Positions 5,607 to 13,448 of a DNA stretch of 37,930 nucleotides are shown in pieces; position 1 is the stretch's first letter; each line of letters opens with the position of its first letter. Under the pieces are notes generated by a model. That model was not told the origin of the DNA, did no database searches, and saw only the letters and a list, made by a program, of their open reading frames with translations. Source of the DNA: Batkoa obscura (taxonomy: Eukaryota; Entomophthoromycota; Entomophthoromycetes; Entomophthorales; Batkoaceae); contig JASVEC010000168.1 in assembly GCA_030770535.1 (NCBI GenBank), forward strand, positions 1-37,930, given 5' to 3'. The position numbers and the translations under genes were made by a program.

Positions 5607-7637
5607 ATGGAAAAACCAAAAATAACTATTTTAGATTCTACTAGAAACTTTTTCATAGAAAATACAAATGAAAGAATTTATGAATATAAAGAGAATATGT
5701 GGTATGGACATCCAATTATTAGAAATAAAGCAATAATATTCAACAAAGAAAAATATGAATTAAAAAAGAATGTCATCTATGTAAATAATGTTAATATATA
5801 TAATATATATAAATATGCAATTATAGATAACTGGTTTATATTAAACACTCCTGAATATTATCGGATGAAAAATATATGTCAATATACATACAACAAAAAA
5901 ACCACTCAAAGTGGCATAAAATCTATGACTCCGTTGATTGAATATATAATCTACAAACTTGTTTTGAATATTAAAGATGATATAGATCATTTAATGTTTA
6001 AAAGAGTAAAGATAGATTATAAAGAATCTTTCAATCTTTCTAATAGATCTTTAGTAGATGCTTATACACATTTAAGAAAGATAAGACTAGATCTTGATCC
6101 AAATAATAAATTAGTAAATATAAGAGATGTACATCCATCGTTTAAAGGATTTGTATGTATCTCAGATACTCCTGATAACAAGAATGTTGGTATGATTAAA
6201 ACTTTAGCCAAAAATGCATTTATAAGTAATGAGTTTAATAAAGAAGATATAAGTCATTTGAAAAGTCAAATAACACAAATATCTAAGAAAAATAGTATTT
6301 TAGTATTTTATAATTCAGAATGTTTAGGATTTATAGATTCTTTAGAAGATCATAAAGAATTATGTATTTCTTATTTACCATATACTTCATTTACTAATAT
6401 AAAAATAGCTATAATAACAGATACACCAGGAAGATATATGAGAAGATTTGCTGATGGGAAGATAAAATTTGTAGGTGAAGTAACTAAAGAGGATATAAAA
6501 AGTTTAGATGTTTATGATTTATTAAGTCCTGCAGGTAATCTCATACCTTATGTAAATCATAATCAATCGGCAAGAATAACATTTGCTATAAATATGCAAA
6601 AACAAGCTATTTCTAGAGAATATGATCTATATGAAAAATCATCTATTAATAACATAACAGAAAAATGGTATATACCTACATGTGAAGCTCCAATGATCAA
6701 AGCACCTATGACTGAATTCTTTCCATATAATGGCATCAATCTTAAATGTAAAATAGCATTTTATGATAAACTAAATATAGAAGATGCTATTGTTATGTCA
6801 GACAAAGCTGCTGGTAAATTCACAAGTTATAGATTAGGTGTAATGAAAGAATCATATAGACAAATATTCAAATTCTCTTTAAATGAAAAATATGATGATG
6901 ATGGTGTTATTAAAGTTGGGTCTCAAGTAGAAAAAGGGGATATATTGGCTAAAATATACGAACCATCAGATATAAAAAATATATTGTCAATAAAATCCAA
7001 ATTTTCAGGAGAAGTTATTGATGTAGTAAAAGATAAAAGAATGTTAATTATTAGAATTAAAGAGAAAAGGCTTGTACGTGTAGGTGATAAATTTACATCA
7101 AGATATGGACAAAAAGGTGTTGTGGGAAAAATAGTGCCTCATGAAGAATTATATAAAGTATTTAAAGAAGAAGTGGATATAGTCATAAATCCATGTGCTA
7201 TTCCTAGCCGTATGACTATCGGGCAATTGATGGAAATGAACGAGACAAATGGTTATTGTTATTATCAATCATTAAGACATCATGTAATAGATAAAGCCTA
7301 TTCTGTTGCTCAAACATCACAAAGTTATTTTTCTCACAGCTCTGTTTCAGGGAAATCTCAAGGAGGTGGTTTTCGATTTGGAGAAATGGAAAAAGATTGT
7401 TTAATTGCTTACAAAGCTGAAAAATATCTTAAAGAGATATTTATTGATAATGCTGATGTATATTCTGTTTATGTATGCAAAGATTGTGAATATAATATAG
7501 CTTATAGTAACAATTATCCAGGACCTTGTCGTATATGTAAAGGAAATAACATCAAAGAAATGAAAATACCTTACTCTTCGAAATTATCTGCAATGGCATT
7601 AATAAATAGTAATATATTATTATCTATAAATAAATAA
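5607..7637 (+). CDS. RPB2: DNA-directed RNA polymerase, second-largest subunit (RPB2-like)
   Basis: Catalytic beta-type subunit of a multisubunit RNA polymerase. Landmarks in order: VHPSFKGFVCISDTPDNKNV (175-194, fork region), PYVNHNQSARITFAINMQKQ (314-333), the FYDKLNIEDAIVMS segment (385-398), GDKFTSRYGQKG (493-504), NPCAIPSRMTIGQLMEM (528-544), GGGFRFGEMEKD (586-597), a zinc site C624-x2-C627...C641-x2-C644 and the closing IPYSSKL. At 676 aa it is much shorter than cellular RPB2 (over 1,100 aa); the N-terminal lobe and protrusion are reduced while the core and clamp-anchor end are complete. It is co-directional with polB, with its own ATTTGA box inside the polB end. The partner is the RPB1-like subunit at 13447-15072. 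Likely acts in the cytoplasm on the element's own promoters. Confidence 0.96.
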   Translation: MEKPKITILDSTRNFFIENTNERIYEYKENMWYGHPIIRNKAIIFNKEKYELKKNVIYVNNVNIYNIYKYAIIDNWFILNTPEYYRMKNICQYTYNKKTTQSGIKSMTPLIEYIIYKLVLNIKDDIDHLMFKRVKIDYKESFNLSNRSLVDAYTHLRKIRLDLDPNNKLVNIRDVHPSFKGFVCISDTPDNKNVGMIKTLAKNAFISNEFNKEDISHLKSQITQISKKNSILVFYNSECLGFIDSLEDHKELCISYLPYTSFTNIKIAIITDTPGRYMRRFADGKIKFVGEVTKEDIKSLDVYDLLSPAGNLIPYVNHNQSARITFAINMQKQAISREYDLYEKSSINNITEKWYIPTCEAPMIKAPMTEFFPYNGINLKCKIAFYDKLNIEDAIVMSDKAAGKFTSYRLGVMKESYRQIFKFSLNEKYDDDGVIKVGSQVEKGDILAKIYEPSDIKNILSIKSKFSGEVIDVVKDKRMLIIRIKEKRLVRVGDKFTSRYGQKGVVGKIVPHEELYKVFKEEVDIVINPCAIPSRMTIGQLMEMNETNGYCYYQSLRHHVIDKAYSVAQTSQSYFSHSSVSGKSQGGGFRFGEMEKDCLIAYKAEKYLKEIFIDNADVYSVYVCKDCEYNIAYSNNYPGPCRICKGNNIKEMKIPYSSKLSAMALINSNILLSINK

Positions 7638-7644
7638 AAAAAAA
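7636..7644 (+). terminator. A9 tract ending the polB/RPB2 unit
   Basis: The nine-A run starts in the TAA stop codon of RPB2. Same signal as at the other unit ends. Copy 2: 25953-25961. Confidence 0.5.
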
Positions 7645-7761
7645 CATTCAAATTATTTCATCAAAGAAGAAATTAGAAATAAACAAAAATAGATCTATTT
7701 AATATCTAGATTAGTTTATTTTTTATCAAGTAAATATTCAGTTGACATCAAGTAAAAATTT

Positions 7762-7862
7762 AGTTATGTAATCCTGGCAAAAGTTTCAGAAAAAATACAA
7801 AACCAAAATAATTAGTTTTGGATCATTGATTCGATGGAAGTAGATCCATTTTAATTCTATTT
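7762..7862 (-). repeat. Dispersed repeat, half copy
   Basis: Carries the AGTTATGTAATCCTGGCAAA arm and the centre (here altered around GGATCC), then runs into CTATTTAATATCTAGATTAG instead of the second arm. Copy 2: 26079-26179. Confidence 0.65.
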
Positions 7863-7923
7863 AATATCTAGATTAGTTTATTTTTTATCAAGTAAATATT
7901 CAGTTAACATCAAGTAAAAATTT

Positions 7924-8089
7924 AGTTATGTAATCCTGGCAAAAGTTTCAGAAAAAATACAAAACCAAAATAATTAGTTTTGGATCATTGATTCGATGGA
8001 ATTGGATCCATTCTAAATCTATTTAATACATAATTTCTATTTATTTCTATTTTGTATTTTTTTGAAAGATCTCCCAGATTTACATAATT
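7924..8089 (-). repeat. Dispersed quasi-palindromic repeat, complete copy
   Basis: 166-bp core in reverse orientation (TCCTGGCAAAAG arm first, CTCCCAGATTTACATAATT last). Copy 2: 26241-26406. Confidence 0.85.
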
Positions 8090-8119
8090 AAAATTTCAGT
8101 TGACATCAAGTAAAAATTT

Positions 8120-8285
8120 AGTTATGTAATCCTGGCAAAAGTTTCAAAAAAAATACAAAACCAAAATAATTAGTTTTGAATCATTAATTCGATGGAATTG
8201 GATCCATTCTAAATCTATTTAATACATAATTTCTATTTATTTCTATTTTGTATTTTTTTGAAAGATCTGTCAGGATTACACAACT
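8120..8285 (-). repeat. Dispersed repeat, complete copy with a hybrid right arm
   Basis: Offset by 196 bp from its neighbour. The last arm reads GATCTGTCAGGATTACACAACT, mixing features of both arm types. Copy 2: 26437-26602. Confidence 0.8.
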
Positions 8286-8339
8286 GAATATTTACTTGAT
8301 GTCAAGTAAAATTTCAGTTGACAAATAATAAACAAAACA

Positions 8340-8348
8340 TTTTTTTTT
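8340..8348 (-). terminator. A9 tract (sense strand) ending the zinc-ribbon/SF2/D5 unit
   Basis: Nine T on the plus strand, 13 bases after the D5-helicase stop when read on the minus strand (CATAAAAAAAAATG). Copy 2: 26657-26665. Confidence 0.5.
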
Positions 8349-8361
8349 ATGATAAACAAAT

Positions 8362-9597
8362 TTAACTATTTTTAAATTTATCAATAAACTCTTTTTTGTT
8401 TATTTGGATTTTATTATTTAACGAATAAGATTTAAGCCAATAAACATATAAAGTATACAATGAGTGTTCATCTATACCTTTAATAATATCAATATTTTCT
8501 TCTTTGAATTGAAATACGGTATCAAAAGTTTTAATACTTTGGGCTGTAATTGTAACTATAGATTGAGGAGTTTCTAATCCATGTAATTTATAATTAGGAT
8601 ATTCATCTATTAATAACTTTAAAAAAGAAGATGCCATTTGTTTTAATTTATTATCTATCTTTACATCCATTTTACGTTCATACTTTGTATTAACTTCTAG
8701 ATTATGAATGAACGTGGTTTGAAATGGTATAATAACAATTCTATTACATGCAGCTTTATCTGTAACATCAATGAATGGTAATTTATTAGCTACCAAGATT
8801 AATTTAGCGGTCATTTCAATCTTTTCTGCTTCACTATATAATTTACGTACGTAAAGAGAATCATTACCTGTTAACTCTTTAATGACACCATGATTAATGC
8901 ATTCGTTAATATCTGGTTCTTGAACTACAGCTACATGCTTTTGATCTAACAAAGCTATCTCTGGTGTAGCTTGACCTATGGCTCCTCTCTTTCTTGTCAA
9001 TATGTTTGAAGGTAATTTACAATAATAATCTGCAAATGTATACTCTATAAGCTTTATTAAAGCAGACTTTCCATTATTACCATTACCTAGCCATACTGAT
9101 AAAATCTTATCTTTATTGTATGGTTCAAGGCATGAAGACATAAACCGTATAAAATATTTGCGAATATCTGAATTAGGAAAAATAGATTCTATAAATTTAT
9201 CAAGCATTTCGTTATTTTGATCATTGTTTTCAGGATCATAATCCATTTTAAAAATACATTTTTGAAATGGAGAAGGTAATACTAACTTACATTGATTAAG
9301 ATCATAAACTTGATTTTTTAATCTTAGAAATGAATTCTCTTTTTGTAAAAAATATTTATCATTACATATGAGAGTATATATATAATTACATATTGTTAGT
9401 CTTTCAATGATTCTAAGAGATTTATCTTTATGATTATTATCTAAATAATTATTTAAAGCACGTGAAAGTTCTAGATTACCATCACATCTATTCCATCCAG
9501 ACCCATCGAATTTATAAATTATTTTATTTATATAATTTGTACATACAAAATTCTTTTTTATTGTTTCAGCAAAATCCGTAGCTATTTTATAATCCAT
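8362..9597 (-). CDS. D5-type SF3 replicative helicase (helicase part only)
   Basis: Belongs to the poxvirus D5/phage P4 primase-helicase family. Residues 1-150 look like the D5_N-type region. The SF3 AAA+ core follows: Walker A GNGNNGKS (171-178), Walker B-like VAVVQEP with E227, sensor-type motif C LILVANKLP (N271) and a candidate arginine finger R286 in CNRIVIIPF. It would unwind the element's DNA as a hexameric ring at the fork. At 411 aa it is about half the size of poxvirus D5 and has no N-terminal primase (AEP) domain, so priming must come from elsewhere. Last gene of its unit, 44 bp after the SF2 helicase. Weak promoter-like AGTTGA at 9634-9639 (minus strand), 37 bases upstream. Confidence 0.93.
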   Translation of the reverse strand: MDYKIATDFAETIKKNFVCTNYINKIIYKFDGSGWNRCDGNLELSRALNNYLDNNHKDKSLRIIERLTICNYIYTLICNDKYFLQKENSFLRLKNQVYDLNQCKLVLPSPFQKCIFKMDYDPENNDQNNEMLDKFIESIFPNSDIRKYFIRFMSSCLEPYNKDKILSVWLGNGNNGKSALIKLIEYTFADYYCKLPSNILTRKRGAIGQATPEIALLDQKHVAVVQEPDINECINHGVIKELTGNDSLYVRKLYSEAEKIEMTAKLILVANKLPFIDVTDKAACNRIVIIPFQTTFIHNLEVNTKYERKMDVKIDNKLKQMASSFLKLLIDEYPNYKLHGLETPQSIVTITAQSIKTFDTVFQFKEENIDIIKGIDEHSLYTLYVYWLKSYSLNNKIQINKKEFIDKFKNS

Positions 9598-9641
9598 GAT
9601 ATTTTGAATTAATATCTCTGAGTTTAACGAATTTCAACTTT

Positions 9642-11405
9642 TTATATAGTTAATATATTTTCAAGCTCTGATAAATATTTTATTAAATCTTGTTTAGAAT
9701 ATTTATTATCCTTTTGAATGTATCCATGATAAATAGCTATTTTTAACAATTCATCCTTTTTTATAGTTTCTATATTACATCCTCTAAATGAAGATCTTTT
9801 ATTATTACTATCTATATTACCTAAAATAATTCTGAACTTTTTATCTATACTATTATATATTAAAGAGTACATTTTGCAATTAGATTTTAATTCTTGGATA
9901 TAATTATTTAGCATAACTATTTGTTCTTCATCATTACTTAAATAATTTCCTAAATGATCTTTTGTGATATTACGTGCAACAAATTTATTGTGAATTATAT
10001 AACTTATATTATGATTATTAATATTGATATATTCTCCAAAATCATAATTATAATCTTTGATAGGCATCCAACGAATATATTCTTTGATTTTTATTTTTAT
10101 TGCAGAGTTTTTATTCTTTATATAATCTTGATATCTATATAAATCATATATTTCTGTATTATCTGCGACTTTTAAGTATTCATCTACATATTCATAATCT
10201 AAATTAATAGCTATATTTTGCAATTTATTTAGAAACTTATTATTAATAACATCTTTATTATTACACCATCTTCTTTTAAATAAATCAATAGAAGAATCTG
10301 CTGATTTTGTAGGATTATCTTTAATTGCAATAACATTTATTATTTTAATATCACGTTCTTCTGGATCTAAATCTAAATGTGATTGAAATCTACGAACTCT
10401 TCCTACCAACTGATTGTAATGTTGACTATTCCAGAATTGGTTACATATGATAAGTGTTCTAACATTTTTAAGAGTTATTCCTTCGCATATTTTTGGACTA
10501 CATAATAATATATCTATTTTTCCTTCATTAAACCTATATAGTTTATCATTAGTGACATCTGCTCCTGTAAAAGTTTCTACATTCTTTATGTTTAATTGCT
10601 TTAATTTATCATATATAACAAAAATTCCATGCTTCTTTACCACATCACAATATAATACTAATTTTTTCTTTTCTTTTATGACCAATTCAATGATTTTATC
10701 GTATTTTGAATTAAGAGAATGAACTTCTATTCCATTATATACAGCATTACTAATGTTATGCAAATCATTATATTGAGGCATCTTCACATTAACATCTTCT
10801 GTGGTTATTTTTACTATATCTTCATAAATGGTAAGTGTTTTACGAGATACTTTACCTTTGAGTTCATTAAAATCGAAATCATGAATTTTATTTATTCTTC
10901 TTCTAAGTAACAAACTAAATATAGGTAACAAATCTTCAGGATTATTAGTAATAGGCGTTCCAGTAAGCAATAATAATTTAGCAGAAACGTTGTTTTTAAT
11001 ATATTTCAATAATATATTAAAGATGTCACTATTAAATTTAATATGATGAGCTTCATCTACAATAATTAAATCCTCAAAGACATTATCATCTAAAGTAATG
11101 AAAGTAGAAAATCTATATTTCTGAATATTTAAATCTCGAATATTATTTTTAAATATATTTTTAATATTTTCATTTTTTGTGATAATAAGGCAAGAATCGT
11201 TTTTACGTGCAGCATTAAGAGCACATAAAGTTTTACCTGTCCCCATATCATGATATAATAACATTTCTTTATATGGTGAGAATTTATTCATGTATTCTCC
11301 TATAAATATTTGATGTTCCAACAGTTTATTGTCTTCCACATCATTATATAATTCATAATGTTTTAAAATATCGTCATAATCAAACATTTCGAAGATTATT
11401 TTCAT
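9642..11405 (-). CDS. SF2 helicase/ATPase of the poxvirus D6/D11 type
   Basis: Motifs, numbered from the ATG at 11405: I, GTGKT (55-59); II, DEAH (117-120); III, TGTP (148-151); V, LLCSPKICEGITLKN; VI, QLVGRVRR (332-339), giving a complete SF2 core. The last ~35 residues (DELLKIAIYHGYIQ...LIKYLSEL) resemble a SAP-like helix pair. In poxviruses D6 is the small subunit of the early transcription factor and D11 (NPH-I) a termination/release factor; yeast linear plasmids encode a related helicase. A transcription role is therefore likelier than fork unwinding. An in-frame TTG at 11408 is not a credible start. The ATG at 11387 is a good alternative: it overlaps the preceding stop as ATGTTTGA and lies 18 bases after an AATTGATG box (11403-11410). 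Confidence 0.93.
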   Translation of the reverse strand: MKIIFEMFDYDDILKHYELYNDVEDNKLLEHQIFIGEYMNKFSPYKEMLLYHDMGTGKTLCALNAARKNDSCLIITKNENIKNIFKNNIRDLNIQKYRFSTFITLDDNVFEDLIIVDEAHHIKFNSDIFNILLKYIKNNVSAKLLLLTGTPITNNPEDLLPIFSLLLRRRINKIHDFDFNELKGKVSRKTLTIYEDIVKITTEDVNVKMPQYNDLHNISNAVYNGIEVHSLNSKYDKIIELVIKEKKKLVLYCDVVKKHGIFVIYDKLKQLNIKNVETFTGADVTNDKLYRFNEGKIDILLCSPKICEGITLKNVRTLIICNQFWNSQHYNQLVGRVRRFQSHLDLDPEERDIKIINVIAIKDNPTKSADSSIDLFKRRWCNNKDVINNKFLNKLQNIAINLDYEYVDEYLKVADNTEIYDLYRYQDYIKNKNSAIKIKIKEYIRWMPIKDYNYDFGEYININNHNISYIIHNKFVARNITKDHLGNYLSNDEEQIVMLNNYIQELKSNCKMYSLIYNSIDKKFRIILGNIDSNNKRSSFRGCNIETIKKDELLKIAIYHGYIQKDNKYSKQDLIKYLSELENILTI

Positions 11406-11562
11406 CAATTTCTTTTTCGATGACTAAAGTAGATTTGCAATTATCACATCTAGATACATCTACGAAGTTTTTATTGATTTTTATTTTAAAGTAAGTTAGA
11501 TCTGAATCGCATTTTTTGCATTTATTGCGTTTAACGCGATTTATTAAAGATATGTCAGGCAT
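11380..11562 (-). CDS. Small zinc-ribbon protein (60 aa)
   Basis: Two CxxC knuckles, C15-x2-C18 and C39-x2-C42, separated by a short beta-like stretch: a compact zinc ribbon. I cannot assign it to RPB10, RPB12 or another RNA polymerase subunit; the 20-residue spacing is longer than the RPB12 pattern I know. It opens a unit with its own ATTTGATG box (11610-11617) and overlaps the start of the SF2 helicase gene, which supports it being real despite its size. The stop is TGA. A role with the RNA polymerase or the helicase is inferred from its neighbours only. Confidence 0.75.
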   Translation of the reverse strand: MPDISLINRVKRNKCKKCDSDLTYFKIKINKNFVDVSRCDNCKSTLVIEKEIDENNLRNV

Positions 11563-11600
11563 TTTAAATAATATGTAAATAAATAGGTAAGTTGTTTTAA

Positions 11601-11620
11601 ATATTTATACATCAAATGTA
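11601..11620 (-). promoter_or_regulatory. Promoter of the zinc-ribbon/SF2/D5 unit
   Basis: Minus strand reads TACATTTGATGTATAAATAT; the ATTTGA box is at 11612-11617, about 50 bases from the ATG, followed by TATAAATA. Copy 2: 29918-29937. Confidence 0.6.
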
Positions 11621-11690
11621 AACTTAACCAAAAATAACTAAATTTAGAATTCTATAATTTTTAACATTTTTTTAAGATTTTATATAACTA

Positions 11691-11699
11691 TTTTTTTTT
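11691..11699 (-). terminator. A9 tract (sense strand) ending the 301-aa unit
   Basis: Nine A on the minus strand, preceded by TAT, 10 bases after the stop codon. Copy 2: 30008-30016. Confidence 0.5.
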
Positions 11700-11709
11700 A
11701 TATTTTAAA

Positions 11710-12615
11710 TTACATAGTATACAATTCATCGAAGAATACTCTTCCTTCTGGTAATTTAAGTTTTGGGAAAAGTTCATCAGGGTTTATCCCATCTTTTATT
11801 TTATAATTTATCTTTATACCCTGTTTTCTATATTTCTTAACTAGTTTATAATGAATTGTTTCAAAGTCTTGACGAAAGTGCGGTTCGATGCATTTCAGAA
11901 TTATTTCCATTTCTTCTGTACTAGTATCTTTTAAATTAACATCAACAATAACATCAAGATGTTTTTTAGCAAAAACATTTTCTAATAATAAGAAATCACC
12001 ATTTTCTCTAAGTTTTTCCAAGTATTTATTGTTAGCATCATTTTCTTTTAACTCCTTCTCTTTTAGTTCATTTTCTTTTAACTCCTTCTCTTTTAGTTCA
12101 TTTTCTTTTAACTCTTTCTCTTTTAGTTCTTTTTCTTTTAACTCCTTCTCTTTTAGTTCATTTTCTTTTAACTCTTTCTCTTTTAGTTCTTTTTCTTTTA
12201 ACTCCTTCTCTTTTAGTTCTTTTTCTTTTAACTCCTTCTCTTTTAGTTCTTTTTCTTTTAACTCCTTCTCTTTTAGTTCTTTTTCTTTTAACTCCTTCTC
12301 TTTTAGTTCATTTTCTTGTTTATAATCATCCTTAAATAAACGATCATAGATAGTGTATGGCGTTAAATCTTTTTTCATATAATTTTTATGTCTACCACAA
12401 AAGCCTTCCTTCGTTTTAACAGAATATGTGCAACGACGACATGCGTTCTTTCCTGAAATGTTTATTGCAATACATCTTTCATTAAATGCATATTCAAGAT
12501 AATTTCCATTAGGCTGTTTAGTAACATTACCAAATAAATCATCTATATATTTAAATAACTGAGACTCCAAATCTTGTAACTTATATGTTATCATTCTTTT
12601 AATATTTTCAGCCAT
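11710..12615 (-). CDS. Unrecognised 301-aa protein with a zinc motif and an ELKEK pentapeptide repeat
   Basis: Three parts. Residues ~1-95 hold C48-x10-C59-x2-C62-x10-C73-x2-H76 (GKNACRRC...FCGRH), the same kind of zinc module as in the 182-aa protein. Residues ~100-190 are about 18 copies of ELKEK/ELKEN, which predict a long, highly charged single helix or coiled coil. The last ~110 residues are a folded domain I do not recognise (conserved-looking EEMEIILKCIEPHFRQDFET). The in-frame TTG three codons earlier (12624) is unlikely in a eukaryotic system, so I start at the ATG at 12615; the Met seven codons later is also possible because the ATTTGA box (12621-12626) is very close. It is the only single-gene unit. 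A spacer-linked adaptor or DNA/RNA tether is one guess; function unknown. Confidence 0.88.
   Translation of the reverse strand: MAENIKRMITYKLQDLESQLFKYIDDLFGNVTKQPNGNYLEYAFNERCIAINISGKNACRRCTYSVKTKEGFCGRHKNYMKKDLTPYTIYDRLFKDDYKQENELKEKELKEKELKEKELKEKELKEKELKEKELKEKELKEKELKEKELKENELKEKELKEKELKEKELKENELKEKELKENELKEKELKENDANNKYLEKLRENGDFLLLENVFAKKHLDVIVDVNLKDTSTEEMEIILKCIEPHFRQDFETIHYKLVKKYRKQGIKINYKIKDGINPDELFPKLKLPEGRVFFDELYTM
12045..12314 (-). repeat. 15-bp coding minisatellite (ELKEK repeat), about 18 units
   Basis: Fifteen-base units, partly ordered as 30-base higher units that alternate TCC/TCT and TCA/TCT variants, encode ELKEK or ELKEN. Unit number is likely to vary between isolates. 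The antisense frame is open and gives an SFSFN-type repeat that is an artefact of this composition. Copy 2: 30362-30631. Confidence 0.9.
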
Positions 12616-12630
12616 GTTATTCAAATAACG
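12616..12630 (-). promoter_or_regulatory. Putative promoter of the 301-aa gene (ATTTGA box)
   Basis: Minus strand reads CGTTATTTGAATAAC; ATTTGA at 12621-12626 sits in a GTTATT/AATAAC dyad. It is unusually close to the ATG, only about 6 bases, so either the leader is nearly absent or translation starts at the next Met. Copy 2: 30933-30947. Confidence 0.4.
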
Positions 12631-12693
12631 AATATTTTTAGATATAAAAACCCAAGGTTGTCTTTAAGAAATTTGCTTAGTGTTAGGTAACCT

Positions 12694-13006
12694 AATTTTC
12701 TTTCATACGGAATCAACTAAATTTTTATTTGCCAATTAAATATTCAGTTGACATCAAGTAAAATTTTAGTTATGTAAATCTGAGAGATCTTTCAAAAAAA
12801 TACAAAATAGAAATAAATAGAAATTATGTATTAAATAGATTTAGAATGGATCCAATTCCATCAATTCAATGATCCAAAACTACTTATTTTGGTTTTCTAT
12901 TTTTTTGAAAGATCTCTCAGATTTACATAACTAAATTTTTACTTGATGTCAACTGAATATTTAATTGGTAAGTAAAAATTTAGTTGATTCCGTATGAAAG
13001 AAAATT
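12694..13006. repeat. Near-perfect inverted repeat with 109-bp arms
   Basis: Arms 12694-12802 and 12898-13006 are reverse complements with three mismatches, around a 95-bp loop. The outer end is AATTTTCTTTCATACGGAAT; the inner parts are two CTGAGAG-type arms of the dispersed repeat. It could extrude as a cruciform. Copy 2: 31011-31323. Confidence 0.88.
12768..12932 (+). repeat. Dispersed repeat, complete copy with two matching CTGAGAG arms
   Basis: 165-bp core forming the inner part of the long hairpin. Both arms are of the GTAAATCTGAGAGATC type, unlike the mixed arms elsewhere. Copy 2: 31085-31249. Confidence 0.85.
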
Positions 13007-13122
13007 GATAGTGTATATGTAATAGCCCAGTTATAAGTTCATTAAATCTATTCGGATACCCTTGTTATATTTTATATAATTTGTATACAAGTCACACGTA
13101 ATATATGCTTTGTTGTGATTCA

Positions 13123-13168
13123 TTTCTATTTTGTATTTTTTTGAAAGATTTCTCAGATTTACATAATT
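13123..13168 (+). repeat. Dispersed repeat, fragment of one arm
   Basis: TTTCTATTTTGTATTTTTTT through TCAGATTTACATAATT, abutting the unique segment. Copy 2: 31440-31485. Confidence 0.65.
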
Positions 13169-13220
13169 AAAATTTCAATTGACATCAAGTAAATTTTTAT
13201 TTAACGTCAACTGAAATTTT

Positions 13221-13385
13221 AATTATGTAAATCTGGGAGATCTTTCAAAAAAATACAAAATAGAAGTAAATAGAAATTATGTATTAAATAGATTTAAAAT
13301 GGATCCAATTCCATCAATTCAATGATCCAAAACTAATTATTTTGGTTTTCTATTTTTTTGAAAGATCTCTCAGATTTACATAACT
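13221..13385 (+). repeat. Dispersed repeat, complete copy
   Basis: 165-bp core with a CTGGGAG left arm and a CTCTCAG right arm. Copy 2: 31538-31702. Confidence 0.85.
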
Positions 13386-13439
13386 AAATTTTTACTTGAC
13401 GTTAAATAAAAATTTACTTGATAAAAAATAAACAAAGTA

Positions 13440-13448
13440 TTTTTTTTT
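13440..13448 (-). terminator. A9 tract (sense strand) ending the 441-aa/RPB1 unit
   Basis: Nine A on the minus strand overlapping the TAA stop of RPB1, in the context TATAAAAAAAAATAC. Copy 2: 31757-31765. Confidence 0.5.

Larger units (their letters stand above)
7638..8361. other. Intergenic region between convergent units, repeat-rich
   Basis: No gene. Holds a half copy and two complete dispersed repeats in reverse orientation, and the A9 signals of both flanking units. A 162-bp stretch, beginning at the CTATTTAATATCTAGATTAG sequence, is duplicated in tandem around 7694-7999. Copy 2: 25955-26678. Confidence 0.85.
12616..13446. other. Intergenic region with a large hairpin and unique core; candidate origin
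   Basis: No gene. From left to right: the promoter box of the 301-aa gene; a 109-bp inverted repeat (12694-12802 with 12898-13006); a non-repeated stretch of about 115 bp (13007-13122); a partial and a complete dispersed repeat; and the A9 end signal of RPB1. It is the only intergenic region with a sizeable unique segment. Copy 2: 30933-31763. Confidence 0.8.

Noticed and set aside
11888-12325. Plus-strand 145-aa open frame rich in Ser, Phe and Asn (SFSFN repeats)
   Set aside because: Exact antisense shadow of the ELKEK minisatellite; it is open only because of the repeat composition, with no promoter box of its own.
12616-12624. Upstream TTG starts for the 301-aa protein (12624) and the SF2 helicase (11408)
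   Set aside because: A eukaryotic translation system would favour the nearby in-frame ATGs at 12615 and 11405 (or 11387); the extra residues carry no motif.
13007-13122. tRNA or small structured RNA in the unique intergenic segment
   Set aside because: I could not fold a cloverleaf or find T-loop/anticodon features; the stretch is better treated as candidate regulatory or origin DNA.
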